This document shows positions 44,585-53,495 of a stretch of 64,000 nt of DNA, piece by piece. The notes below the pieces were generated by a model. That model had not been told where the DNA came from, made no database searches, and saw nothing but the letters and a program-made list of their open reading frames with translations. Within the stretch, counting starts at the first letter, position 1. Every line of letters begins with the position of its first letter. This stretch comes from Hyphomonas sp. GTDB taxonomy: Bacteria > Pseudomonadota > Alphaproteobacteria > Caulobacterales > Hyphomonadaceae. Location of the stretch: positions 124,001-188,000 of the forward strand of contig NZ_JALHLS010000002.1 of assembly GCF_022844445.1 (NCBI RefSeq), given 5' to 3'. Made by a program: the position numbers and the translations under genes.

Positions 44585-47500
44585 ATGAGATTTATGACTG
44601 CAGACCAAGGCGCAGGGGCGCCAGAACGCAGCTTTCAGGACATTCCTGCTGACAGAGTCAGCGAGTCTGAACAGACTGCGTTTCTGATGGAGTTGAGCTG
44701 GCATAGAGGCTCAAACTGGGGAGAGCTGCTGAAATCTAAACGCGTTCTAATCATTTCCGAAGCAGGCGCGGGCAAGACGTTCGAGTGCCAGGAGCGCCAG
44801 AAAGCCTTGTGGAATAAGGGCGAGCCTGCATTTTTCATCGAACTTGCTGACTTGGCGCGAAAAACTTTGGCAGACACGCTTTCGCCAGAGGAAGAAGTCC
44901 GCTTCAAGGCTTGGCGCGGGGCGCAGTCGGATATCGCAACCTTTTTTCTGGATTCCATCGACGAACTCAAGCTGACGCGCGGATCATTTAGAAGCGCGCT
45001 TACGAGCCTAGCCAAGGCCGTGGCTGGCAACCTTTCTAGAGTGCGGGTGGTCATCACATCGCGCCCAACCCCCATTGATGAAAAATTATTTCGCCAGCTC
45101 CTCCCGGTGCCTGACGAGCCTCAGGAAGCACCAAGCGGCGAGGCGTTTGCGGATATTGCGACCTCCCGCGAATACCAACGCGCATCCAGTGCGCAGGTCG
45201 CGAAGGACTGGCGAAACGTCGCGCTCTTGCCCCTTTCAAGCGACCATATCCGGCATATCGCGAGAATACGGGGCGTCGATGATCCTGACGCGCTGCTCAC
45301 CGACATACAGCGGCGAAATGCGGAGGAGTTTGTTCGCCGTCCGCAGGACCTCATCGAGCTTTGCGCAGACTGGCGATCACACCACCGGATAAGGTCTCAT
45401 CGCGACCAAGTCCTCGCGGACATCGCCGTGAAGCTAAAGCCGCGTGATGAAGGCCGCGAGTACGCTTCCTTGTCTCCGGGGAAGGCATTGGACGGCGCTC
45501 GTCGTTTGGCGCTGGCCGCCACGCTTAGCCGTAAACTGACCCTGCGCCACAGCCCTGAAGCAGACAGGGATGGGGAGTCGGCTCAAACGCCACTTGATCC
45601 CGCTATCATCCTGCATGATTGGACTGGTGAGGAACGCAAGACACTGCTCGAGCGTCCGCTCTTCGGATTCGTGTCCTATGGACGTGTCCGTTTTCATCAC
45701 CGTTCCGTCATCGAACGTCTGGCCGCGGAACAACTGATTGCGCTGCGTGATCGCGGCATGCCGATCCGTGCAATCAAGCGACTCCTGTTCACGACCACAG
45801 CGCAGGGCATTCCGGTCGTGAAGCCAACTTATCGCCCGGTCGCAGCGTGGATGGCTCTAGAGGACGAAGCGATCTTCGCGGAGGTGCTGTATCGTGAACC
45901 CGACGTGCTACTCAATCACGGGGATCCGGAATCCCTGACACCGTTACAGCGGCAAACTGCTCTGCGCGCGTTCGTTCAGCGACATCGTGCGGGTGGTTGG
46001 CGCGGATTGCGGGTGCCCGCCATCCAGCTGCACCGGATCGCCGCCACTGAATTGGCACCTGAGGTCGCGACTTTGTGGGAGAGCGGGATCGAGAACTCCG
46101 AGATCCGTGAAGTTTTGCTGGACCTCATCGGTCTCGGGGGGATGAGCGACTGCGCTGATATCGCCTACCGTGTAGCTGTATGTTCGGACGCGCTGTTCGG
46201 CGAACGCATCGATGCCTTGGGCACGCTCGTTAAACTTAACGATCCGCGCCTCGTCGAGATCGGCGAAGCAGTCGCGCAGAATGCAGATGACTGGCCCAGT
46301 TCGCTCGCGTGCTCCGCGGTCCTGCGGCTTTTTCCCGCCCACCTATCCGTCGATTCCCTTTGCAAAACCTTGTCCCGTATCACGGAGGGCAAAAGATCGG
46401 TCGGGGGAATGTCATGGCAGCTCCCGCGCATTATTGATCAACATGCATTCGACGCCGCGACACTGGAAGCCCTGCGCCAAGGTCTTACAGCGCAAGTGCT
46501 TGAGGGGCTGAAATGGAATGAGAAGGGGTGGCCACGTCTCAAATGTCGCCGACCTCATGTGCTGCCCGTGTTGGCCGCGACCTGTATTCAACTGCTTCAA
46601 TCCGGAGTTTTCGCGCCCGACGTGATGAAGTCTGCCGCGATCACCGTCATCTTGACGGATAGCGATCATGTTCACGCCGATTCTCCAAAACAGCTGGCGT
46701 CCATGCTTGCCGGCCTGCCGGCGGAGGCACGACGGCGGTTGTTCGAAGCAGCGGACATGCTGTTTGAAGCCCAAAAGCCGGCTAAGGATCCTATTGAACG
46801 CCTTGCCCGGGTAGCCTTTCACACCGATGCTCTGCGTCTGAGGAATTCCGACATCGACTGGGTGATTGCATCCCTGGCCGACCCGGTGCGATTTGCAGAT
46901 GAGCGCGCAATGTACTTCGAAGCGGCGCTACGTATCCGCGACGACAGTGTGGAATGGATAGACCACTTGGCGTCACTCAGACCGCATGTGGAGGATCTTC
47001 CCGACTTGATTTCCCGCCTTGACCAGCTGGCTGAGCCACAAAAGCCTGACCCTGAAGAGGAGCGATTGAGGCGTGAGAGCGTAAAGCGTGAAAAGAAGGA
47101 GGAGCGCCGCAAAGCGAAAGCACGTGCCAGCTGGATCACTTTTTGGCGGGAGGTCAGCAACGACCCGGACGCGCTATTTGACGCCGGCCGTTCTGACAAC
47201 ACCGCATGGAACCTCTGGCGGGCGATGGAACGCTCAGGCGAAGAAAGCCGGGCTTCAGGTTGGAACAGGCGCTTCATAGAGCATCAGTTCGGAAAAGACG
47301 TGGCCGACCGCCTGCGCACTGCAATGATGGCGTTCTGGCGGAAGCAACGCCCTACGCTGCGAAGCGAGCGTCCCGAAGGTGAAAAGGGTACCTACCTAGT
47401 CCGCTGGCAGTTCGGGCTCGCTGGTGTCGCGGCTGAAGCGGAAGATCCCAAATGGGCCGAGAAGCTCAATGAGGACGAAGCGGAACTGGCGCTGCGTTAC

Positions 47501-48934
47501 GCGCCTATTCAACTGAACGGCTTCCCGGCGTGGCTTGAGGGCATTGCTTTGGCGCATCCGCCTACCGTAGATGCGGTGCTCGGTGAAGAACTGACAGCGG
47601 AGCTCGATGAGCTAGCAAGTGCCCACTCGGGCATGCTGCAGGATATTCAGTATGCAGCGCCAAGTGTGGCGGTTTTGTTTCTCCCGCGCTTACGCCGTTG
47701 GCTCGGCGAGGGCGGATGGCGAGGCGGCCCGAATACCGATGAGAGCCTTCGGGCGAACCGGCTTCGCCAAGTGTTGCAGATTTTCATCCAGCACGGCGGA
47801 GATGAGGACCTAGCTCTAATCCTAGCCATCGCGAAATCTGAGCTGTCTGACGGCGCAATAGATCATATGAGCGAGCTCTGGCTGCCCATCCTGATGCGTC
47901 TCAACCCGGCTGAAGGGGTGGATGCGCTTGAGAAAACCCTTCGGACGCATTCGCCAGCGAAATTCGGACCGCCGACCACCTGGTTTGCGTCTCTATTTGG
48001 TGATCGGCACAGCGGCGGCGACACCCATCTTTCGGGCACGGGGTTCGCTCCGGACTTGCTGCTCAAGCTTGCGCGCCTCGCCTATGAGTTCATCCGACCC
48101 CAGGACGATATGGTCCGCGACGAGGGGAGCTACTCGCCCAATGCTCGCGACCATGCCGAGCAGGGTCGAAGCAATATCTTGGCCGCTCTTCTCGCCGCTA
48201 AGGGGCCGGATGGGTGGGCGGCGAAGCTGGAAATGTTCGAGGACCCGCTCTTCGCAAACTTCAGGGACCGTGCGAGGGCGCTGGCTCTCGAACAGGCCAG
48301 CGAAGAAGCGGACGCTGCAGTTTTCACCGACGATGAAATCGTGGCAATAGATACATCATATGATCTCCCAGCCAAAACCCGGGACGAAGCCTTTGTACTG
48401 ATGAACGACCGCCTCGATGATATCGAGGACACGCTGCTGCGTGATGATTCACCGCGCGCTGCCTGGGCCCTCATACAGGACGAGACGATCATGCGGCAGC
48501 AGCTAGCTCGCGAGCTTAGACAGGCTTCCAGATCCGCATATACGGTCGATCAAGAAGCGGTGACTGCTGACGGAAAGGAAACCGATATTCGGCTTCGTTC
48601 CACAGGCTCGGAGCACGAGGCCGTTATCGAGCTGAAGATCGGTGAAAAGAAGCGCTCGGCGGCAGAACTCAAAGCCACCATCAGGAAGCAGCTTGTCGAA
48701 AAGTACATGGCTGCAGAAAACATCCGGGCAGGCTGCCTGTTGATTACAGTGAACTCGCCTCGCACATGGAAGCATCCTGACACAAACAAGGATGTAAACC
48801 TGGAGGCGCTGATCGAGATGCTGAACGAAGAGGCTAGGCGGATTGAGCAGGATATGGGGGGCAGCCTTCGACTGATCGTGAGGGGGCTCGACCTCCAAGC
48901 GCGACTTCCGACCGAACGTGCAAAGGCTCGCTGA
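44585..48934 (+). CDS. NACHT/STAND-like NTPase with C-terminal PD-(D/E)XK-like nuclease (1449 aa)
   Basis: Starts at GTG 44582, ATG 44585 and ATG 44594 are possible, with no strong ribosome site. Walker A is IISEAGAGKTFE (about residues 58-67), Walker B TFFLDSIDEL and the following RVVITSRPTP fit a NACHT-type STAND NTPase. A long helical-repeat region (about 400-1300) follows, as in Avs-like sensors. The C-terminus has KETDIRLRS (Asp about 1334), AVIELKIGEKK (ExK about 1349-1351) and RKQLVEKYM, which fits a PD-(D/E)XK nuclease. A phage-sensing NTPase that unleashes DNA cleavage is inferred. It stands alone, followed by the AAA/protease pair. Confidence 0.82.
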   Translation: MRFMTADQGAGAPERSFQDIPADRVSESEQTAFLMELSWHRGSNWGELLKSKRVLIISEAGAGKTFECQERQKALWNKGEPAFFIELADLARKTLADTLSPEEEVRFKAWRGAQSDIATFFLDSIDELKLTRGSFRSALTSLAKAVAGNLSRVRVVITSRPTPIDEKLFRQLLPVPDEPQEAPSGEAFADIATSREYQRASSAQVAKDWRNVALLPLSSDHIRHIARIRGVDDPDALLTDIQRRNAEEFVRRPQDLIELCADWRSHHRIRSHRDQVLADIAVKLKPRDEGREYASLSPGKALDGARRLALAATLSRKLTLRHSPEADRDGESAQTPLDPAIILHDWTGEERKTLLERPLFGFVSYGRVRFHHRSVIERLAAEQLIALRDRGMPIRAIKRLLFTTTAQGIPVVKPTYRPVAAWMALEDEAIFAEVLYREPDVLLNHGDPESLTPLQRQTALRAFVQRHRAGGWRGLRVPAIQLHRIAATELAPEVATLWESGIENSEIREVLLDLIGLGGMSDCADIAYRVAVCSDALFGERIDALGTLVKLNDPRLVEIGEAVAQNADDWPSSLACSAVLRLFPAHLSVDSLCKTLSRITEGKRSVGGMSWQLPRIIDQHAFDAATLEALRQGLTAQVLEGLKWNEKGWPRLKCRRPHVLPVLAATCIQLLQSGVFAPDVMKSAAITVILTDSDHVHADSPKQLASMLAGLPAEARRRLFEAADMLFEAQKPAKDPIERLARVAFHTDALRLRNSDIDWVIASLADPVRFADERAMYFEAALRIRDDSVEWIDHLASLRPHVEDLPDLISRLDQLAEPQKPDPEEERLRRESVKREKKEERRKAKARASWITFWREVSNDPDALFDAGRSDNTAWNLWRAMERSGEESRASGWNRRFIEHQFGKDVADRLRTAMMAFWRKQRPTLRSERPEGEKGTYLVRWQFGLAGVAAEAEDPKWAEKLNEDEAELALRYAPIQLNGFPAWLEGIALAHPPTVDAVLGEELTAELDELASAHSGMLQDIQYAAPSVAVLFLPRLRRWLGEGGWRGGPNTDESLRANRLRQVLQIFIQHGGDEDLALILAIAKSELSDGAIDHMSELWLPILMRLNPAEGVDALEKTLRTHSPAKFGPPTTWFASLFGDRHSGGDTHLSGTGFAPDLLLKLARLAYEFIRPQDDMVRDEGSYSPNARDHAEQGRSNILAALLAAKGPDGWAAKLEMFEDPLFANFRDRARALALEQASEEADAAVFTDDEIVAIDTSYDLPAKTRDEAFVLMNDRLDDIEDTLLRDDSPRAAWALIQDETIMRQQLARELRQASRSAYTVDQEAVTADGKETDIRLRSTGSEHEAVIELKIGEKKRSAAELKATIRKQLVEKYMAAENIRAGCLLITVNSPRTWKHPDTNKDVNLEALIEMLNEEARRIEQDMGGSLRLIVRGLDLQARLPTERAKAR

Positions 48935-48995
48935 TTACAGGGGACAAGCGTAGGCGCCGGCTTCGGCACTTCAGACGACCCCCGAGATTTGCCTG

Positions 48996-49105
48996 CTGAC
49001 CCAGCCCCCTGTTGCGAGCCACTTATTTGGAGATTCGCGGCTCTCCGAGGGCCCCTCGACCCAAGCAAGGACTGGATTGAAGTACCTCGGGCAGGTCAGG
49101 CCGGC
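48996..49105. repeat. diverged 110-bp repeat, left copy
   Basis: CTGACCCAGCCCC...TCATTTGGAGA-like DNA is related to 53383-53495: both begin CTGACCCAGCCCC, contain ATTTGGAGA, and end in GGCAGGTCA. On the minus strand both translate to related text (SPNKWLATGGWV versus SPNERPGSGGWV), so it may derive from a mobile-element ORF. The right copy lies outside the right att. The rest of 48935-49233 has no gene. Confidence 0.45.
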
Positions 49106-49233
49106 GTGGAGGTGCTTTTATTCATATCGGATGCAATTTGCGCGAATCGGGGAGACTTTGCCCCAAATCGGTGTAAGAAAGTCTCAATCGGTTCTCGCGT
49201 AAGTATAGAGACGTGAATTCAGGAAGGAATACG

Positions 49234-50256
49234 ATGGCGCGCAGCGACCACCTTATCGATTTGGTAAAGGCGGGTGTCCAAGGCGACGTCGATTCTGCGC
49301 GCAAAACAGCCGAAGCAATTGCCGCCGAAGAGCGCGGCAAAAAGCATTCCGGTGTAGCGGATCGCATTGCCCGAGTGCTTGAATTTGCAGACCAGCACCG
49401 GCCCACCGGAGATAGTGGGCAAGCTCGTCCTCGACTTCGAGACGGTTCCGGGGGGATCCTTCGACAAGAAGCCCGGCGCTCATTTTCAGACCTTTATCTT
49501 GATGCTCCCGTGCTCAACGCTTGCCAAGAGCTAGTGGAAGAGCAGCGTCGCGCAGATCTTTTAAGGGCTCACGGGCTGGAACCCCGTCATCGGGTGCTAC
49601 TCGTGGGTCCTCCGGGCAATGGCAAAACGTCGCTTGCGGAAGGGCTGGCCTACGAAATGGCTCTGCCTCTTTTTACTGTGCGGTACGAGGCGGTAGTGAC
49701 GAGCTACCTCGGCGAAACAGCGCAGAGGCTGAAGCGTCTTTTTGACTATGTGAGAACCGAGCCCTGCGTTTTGTTCTTCGATGAATTTGATGCCATCGGA
49801 AAAGAACGCGGCGACATACACGAAACCGGTGAAATTAAGCGCTTGGTGACCACGCTTCTTCTCCAGTTAGATGACTTGCCTTCATACTGCGTCGTCGTCG
49901 GCGCTACAAATCATCCAGAACTTCTGGACCGCGCAACTTGGCGGAGGTTCGAACTGCGGCTAGAAATTGCTAAACCTGGTAGAAATCTATTGATTCGGTA
50001 CTTTTCCGATCAACTTGACAAATTCGACCAGAATTCCGGATTCACAGCGACCAGACTTTACGAGGCGATTAAACCCACAAGCTTTTCCGAAGCTGAAAAT
50101 TTCTTCCTGGATACTCGGCGGCGTTACGTGCTCGATCAAGGAAAGCGAAAGCTCCGGACTGTGTTTGACGAGAGAGTTAGAGCTTGGGGCTCGCGCATGA
50201 CGAATCTGGGGGAAGAACAACAAAATGGTAGAGCGTCCGATTCTGAAACTGCCTGA
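49234..50256 (+). CDS. AAA+ ATPase paired with subtilisin-like protease (340 aa)
   Basis: The start is ATG 49234 behind GGAAGGA. After a helical N-terminal ~110 residues comes an FtsH/ClpA-like AAA core: LLVGPPGNGKTSLAEGLAYE (Walker A, about 122-141), YLGETAQRLKRLFDYV, CVLFFDEFDAIGKER (Walker B), VVVGATNHPELLDRATWRRF (sensor 1 and arginine-finger region). Its 3' end overlaps the protease gene by 32 bases, so expression is coupled. AAA ATPase plus S8 protease pairs recur in bacterial defence regions; here the ATPase probably controls the protease. Confidence 0.9.
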   Translation: MARSDHLIDLVKAGVQGDVDSARKTAEAIAAEERGKKHSGVADRIARVLEFADQHRPTGDSGQARPRLRDGSGGILRQEARRSFSDLYLDAPVLNACQELVEEQRRADLLRAHGLEPRHRVLLVGPPGNGKTSLAEGLAYEMALPLFTVRYEAVVTSYLGETAQRLKRLFDYVRTEPCVLFFDEFDAIGKERGDIHETGEIKRLVTTLLLQLDDLPSYCVVVGATNHPELLDRATWRRFELRLEIAKPGRNLLIRYFSDQLDKFDQNSGFTATRLYEAIKPTSFSEAENFFLDTRRRYVLDQGKRKLRTVFDERVRAWGSRMTNLGEEQQNGRASDSETA

Positions 50257-52849
50257 GCCGCGTCAGGATCAGCGTAAAAAAAGCAACAAGCAGTTCATAC
50301 CTAAGCGACTCGCTCGAACTCCCACGAGGGCCCGCCAGGGCGAGCGCCTTTCTCCACGCCTTGCGCCTCTAGTCAAAGCGTTTGAGGGAGATCAACCGAG
50401 TGTTACGTTGAAAGAAGACCCCGCCGGCATAGCGCCCGAGCGAGCACTCGTATTTGAGACCGCTACGTCTATCCAGAACTTTGCAAAAGTAGCGGTTTCC
50501 GCTGGCTTTGATGTTTTCGCAGAATTTGAGAGTGACAGTGCGCTGGATCTTCGTGAAGGAGATTTCGCTCCGCCTAAGGGCGAGGAACAATTATTCCCAA
50601 CGCTCTATGCGACTATGCCTAGCGAAGGTGCACTTCGCCAGCTCTTGGCTCTTTGGCGCCGATACAAGGCAGGTAAGAAGCCGACCCGCCAAGAAGCGTT
50701 AATGCCATGGTGGAATATGTTCGACCAACTGGTTGATTTGCGTCTCTGGGGGCCAGAGGATCGGTTCACGGAGAGAGCAAGACAAATCCTTGAAAGCCGG
50801 CTTCCGGACAATGATGATGACGATGTCTTGCTTGAGCTTGAGATATGGCCTTCTGCAAACGACGCTCAACGAGCGCAGTGGCGCCAGGAGGCGAAAGCCG
50901 CTGTCGACGAACTTGAAGGTCGGATTATAGACGAAAGTCAGATTCGATTGGATGGCTTCGTCTACGATGCAGTGCTGGTTGCGCTCAGAGCGGGAGACGT
51001 CCGAGAGCTGATCAAAAACCCGCGCTTGAAGGGCGGCCTCGCCAGCGTTCATGGGATTCAGTTTATCCTCCCTCAGACCATCGCACAGTCCTCACAAATG
51101 GATGATGATCCTGCAGCCGGGGCGGCGAGAATTGCGAACGCTTTCGATCCAAATGCGCCTATGCGCGCAATCCTGCTTGATAGCGTTCCAGTGGCAGCTC
51201 ACCCACAGCTCGATGGCGGTGTGGTCATCGAGGATTTGTTCTCTATCGAGCCAATTTCCGTAGTTGCGAAGCGATATCATGGTACCGCAATGGCTTCACT
51301 TATTCTACGCGGTGACATCGAGAGCGACGGAACTCGGTTGCAGGATAGCCGACTTCTCTGCATCCCGGTGCTGGTAGACGGTGCCGACGGGCGGGCACGT
51401 TCGCAGCCGGACAAACTGTTCGTAGATATTCTGCATGCCGCACTTGCCCGGTGTTTTCTCAACGAGGAGCCACTAGCGCCAGACGCATTCTTAGTGAACC
51501 TCTCGATTGGTGTTAGTGACCAACGTTTTGCAGGACGAATTAGCGCGATAGCTCGCCTACTGGATTGGTGGTCATGGAAATACGGCGTTCTGTTTGCGGT
51601 CTCGGCAGGAAATATACCTGAGGAACTAGATCTACCTGGCATAACGGCAACCGCGTTTGAGGATTGTGATCAACTCACACGCCAATCGCTAATTCGCCGC
51701 GCAATCGACGCTCAAGCTTACGAGCGTAGTTTGTTGTCTCCCGCTGAGGCGTTGAACGCACTGACTGTCGGCGCTTACTCCATAGATGCCACTCCTAAAA
51801 CTAATCCTCACGATGCGACTCTAATTCGTTTCGAAAACGCTGGAGAACACTTGCCCCACGTCTCTACTGCGATTGGCTTAGGTCCGAAAAAGGCTCTTAA
51901 ACCTGATCTTCTAGCACCGGGCGGCGTACAAGAAATGAGGATCAAACCCAACGGGGTTGATACGCGCCTTGGCATATCAGACACGCACCGAACCGGTTTG
52001 GTCGTCGCTGCGCCTAATGCTGCACTTGGAACTTCGACCACTCGTTGCCGTGGAACAAGTCCTGCTACTGCTTTGACAACGCGGGCTCTGCTGCAAGCTG
52101 CACAGATGCTTACGGAACAGGATGGCCCTTTCGAAGGGCAAGAACTTCCACGACGCGATCTCGCGTTGGCTACGCGCGCCTTGGCGGTGAATGCTGCGAT
52201 GTGGCCAACGTCATTCCAGCCGTTTGAGGCAGAGGCGAAGAGTCGCTTCGGCACCGATAAGTCGCACACTGGTGTGAAGGATCAGATAGCGCGTCACTTC
52301 GGGCATGGAGTTCTCGAGCCCATTCGAATGATTGATGGTCCCCAACACGGCGCTACGCTTATTGGCCTTGGCACTACACGCAAGGATCGTGCTCAACTTT
52401 TTAGACTTGCGCTACCGCCGTCACTCTCTGGCCAAAAACTGCCACGGCATTTGAGGATCACCCTGGCATGGTTTTCACCAGTGTCTCCGACACGTGCTCT
52501 CTATCGCTGCGCGGCATTGGAGGCGGTTTGCCTCGCAGAAACAACAAACGCAGAAGTAAAAGATTGGAAGCTCGCCCTTAAGGGAATTGGGCCTGATGCA
52601 AACATGATTGGAAGGGGGACGGTTTGGTCTCGAAGGCTCACTCCGAACAGGGTTTCAACGCCGACTTACGATGAGACTGACTTTCTGCCAATTCGTGTTC
52701 AGTGCCGCGAGATTGGTTCGGGGGGGCTGTCACCTGACGAAGATATTCGTTTCGCAATTGCGGTCAGTTTTGAAGTCGAGGGAAACGTCCGCTTTGACGT
52801 TTACAATGAGATCCGCGACAAAATCCGTGTGCGGACGCGGGTCGTGTAG
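50225..52849 (+). CDS. subtilisin-like (S8) serine protease, AAA partner (874 aa)
   Basis: The catalytic triad can be placed: Asp319 in AILLDSVP, His352 in RYHGTAMASLI and Ser612 in RGTSPATALTT, with the oxyanion Asn in FAVSAGN. The N-terminal ~300 residues form an unrecognised helical domain; the C-terminal ~200 residues form a beta-rich domain. There is no signal peptide, so it acts in the cytoplasm, unlike secreted subtilisins. The start is ATG 50225, with GGGGGAAG upstream, overlapping the AAA gene. Suicidal or targeted proteolysis upon infection is a reasonable inference from its pairing and setting, not shown by sequence. Confidence 0.9.
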   Translation: MVERPILKLPEPRQDQRKKSNKQFIPKRLARTPTRARQGERLSPRLAPLVKAFEGDQPSVTLKEDPAGIAPERALVFETATSIQNFAKVAVSAGFDVFAEFESDSALDLREGDFAPPKGEEQLFPTLYATMPSEGALRQLLALWRRYKAGKKPTRQEALMPWWNMFDQLVDLRLWGPEDRFTERARQILESRLPDNDDDDVLLELEIWPSANDAQRAQWRQEAKAAVDELEGRIIDESQIRLDGFVYDAVLVALRAGDVRELIKNPRLKGGLASVHGIQFILPQTIAQSSQMDDDPAAGAARIANAFDPNAPMRAILLDSVPVAAHPQLDGGVVIEDLFSIEPISVVAKRYHGTAMASLILRGDIESDGTRLQDSRLLCIPVLVDGADGRARSQPDKLFVDILHAALARCFLNEEPLAPDAFLVNLSIGVSDQRFAGRISAIARLLDWWSWKYGVLFAVSAGNIPEELDLPGITATAFEDCDQLTRQSLIRRAIDAQAYERSLLSPAEALNALTVGAYSIDATPKTNPHDATLIRFENAGEHLPHVSTAIGLGPKKALKPDLLAPGGVQEMRIKPNGVDTRLGISDTHRTGLVVAAPNAALGTSTTRCRGTSPATALTTRALLQAAQMLTEQDGPFEGQELPRRDLALATRALAVNAAMWPTSFQPFEAEAKSRFGTDKSHTGVKDQIARHFGHGVLEPIRMIDGPQHGATLIGLGTTRKDRAQLFRLALPPSLSGQKLPRHLRITLAWFSPVSPTRALYRCAALEAVCLAETTNAEVKDWKLALKGIGPDANMIGRGTVWSRRLTPNRVSTPTYDETDFLPIRVQCREIGSGGLSPDEDIRFAIAVSFEVEGNVRFDVYNEIRDKIRVRTRVV

Positions 52850-53116
52850 CCAGAGCTGGTTGTTAGTGCATCTGTCAGCGAGTGTTCATGAAGATCGGTG
52901 CACAATGAACTTTGGGTTTGAGATTTGGTTGGCTGATACAGTAGACCGGTTGCAATCAATTGCACGAAAGGTTCGCATCGGTATCCGAAACTGCGATGCG
53001 CTCATAACTAAGTTCGTTCAGCCGTAATCTGCCCCAAGATTGTCGGACCAATTTTTGCGGGTCGCGGCTTTGTTGCGACAGGCTAAGTCATGCAATGAGC
53101 CTCATGGCCCGCTGAT

Positions 53117-53149
53117 TTGCTGCACAAATTGCTGCACATATCGCTACGC
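53117..53149. repeat. island 2 arm-like repeats, right cluster
   Basis: TTGCTGCACAAATTGCTGCA and the following CATATCGCTACGC contain two GCTGCACA units, 13 bp apart, matching words found upstream of the island 2 integrase (40411-40487). It sits 60 bp inside the right att core. The rest of 52850-53209 has only a 40-codon frame at about 52905 that I do not accept. Confidence 0.55.
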
Positions 53150-53209
53150 TTTAATTCTTAAAACCTTATAAAATCATGGACATAAGAGTGCCCTTGTTCT
53201 TAGGCAGCG

Positions 53210-53225
53210 CCCTCCCTCTCCGCCA
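53210..53225 (+). repeat. attR: right attachment core of island 2
   Basis: CCCTCCCTCTCCGCCA is identical to 586-601 of the tRNA-Ser gene. It marks the right boundary of the island array. Chromosomal-type genes (acyl-CoA synthetase onward) begin just after. Confidence 0.88.
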
Positions 53226-53309
53226 CGCAATTCCTCATGTGACGACGCTTCGGTTTTCCCCCCGCAAATGCCCGCGAACCGGGGCGATTTGGGACGTTCC
53301 AGCGTCTCC

Positions 53310-53351
53310 GTTTGCGTGATCCCCAGCCAAGTTTGCGTGATCCCCAGCCAA
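53310..53351. repeat. two 21-bp tandem repeats resembling an IS21-type terminus
   Basis: The 20-mer TTTGCGTGATCCCCAGCCAA (preceded by G) occurs twice in tandem, at 53310-53330 and 53331-53351. Repeated GCTGGGGATCACGCAAA-type units are characteristic of the multiple terminal repeats of IS21-family elements, as I recall them. No istA/istB gene remains, so this is a scar just outside the island. Confidence 0.5.
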
Positions 53352-53382
53352 TTCCCGGCATTTACATAGCGGCGTCGCCGAA

Positions 53383-53495
53383 CTGACCCAGCCCCCCGAT
53401 CCGGGCCGTTCATTTGGAGACAGGCGCATCTCTAAGGGCAGCTCGATTGAAACAATCATGGGTCTGAAAAACCTGCGGCAGGTCATTTCTGCAAA
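53383..53495. repeat. diverged 110-bp repeat, right copy
   Basis: Partner of 48996-49105 (see there). It overlaps the 3' end of the acyl-CoA synthetase gene by a few bases and lies next to the IS21-like terminal repeats, which strengthens the view that both copies are remains of insertion elements. Confidence 0.4.

Noticed and set aside
52905-53027. 40-codon frame after the protease gene (MNFGFEIWLADTVDRL)
   Set aside because: Too short, without family or clear ribosome site; could be chance in the AT-richer end of the island.
40347-53225. Additional tRNA genes at the att copies
   Set aside because: Only 14-16 bp of the 3' end are present; no acceptor, anticodon or T-arm structure.
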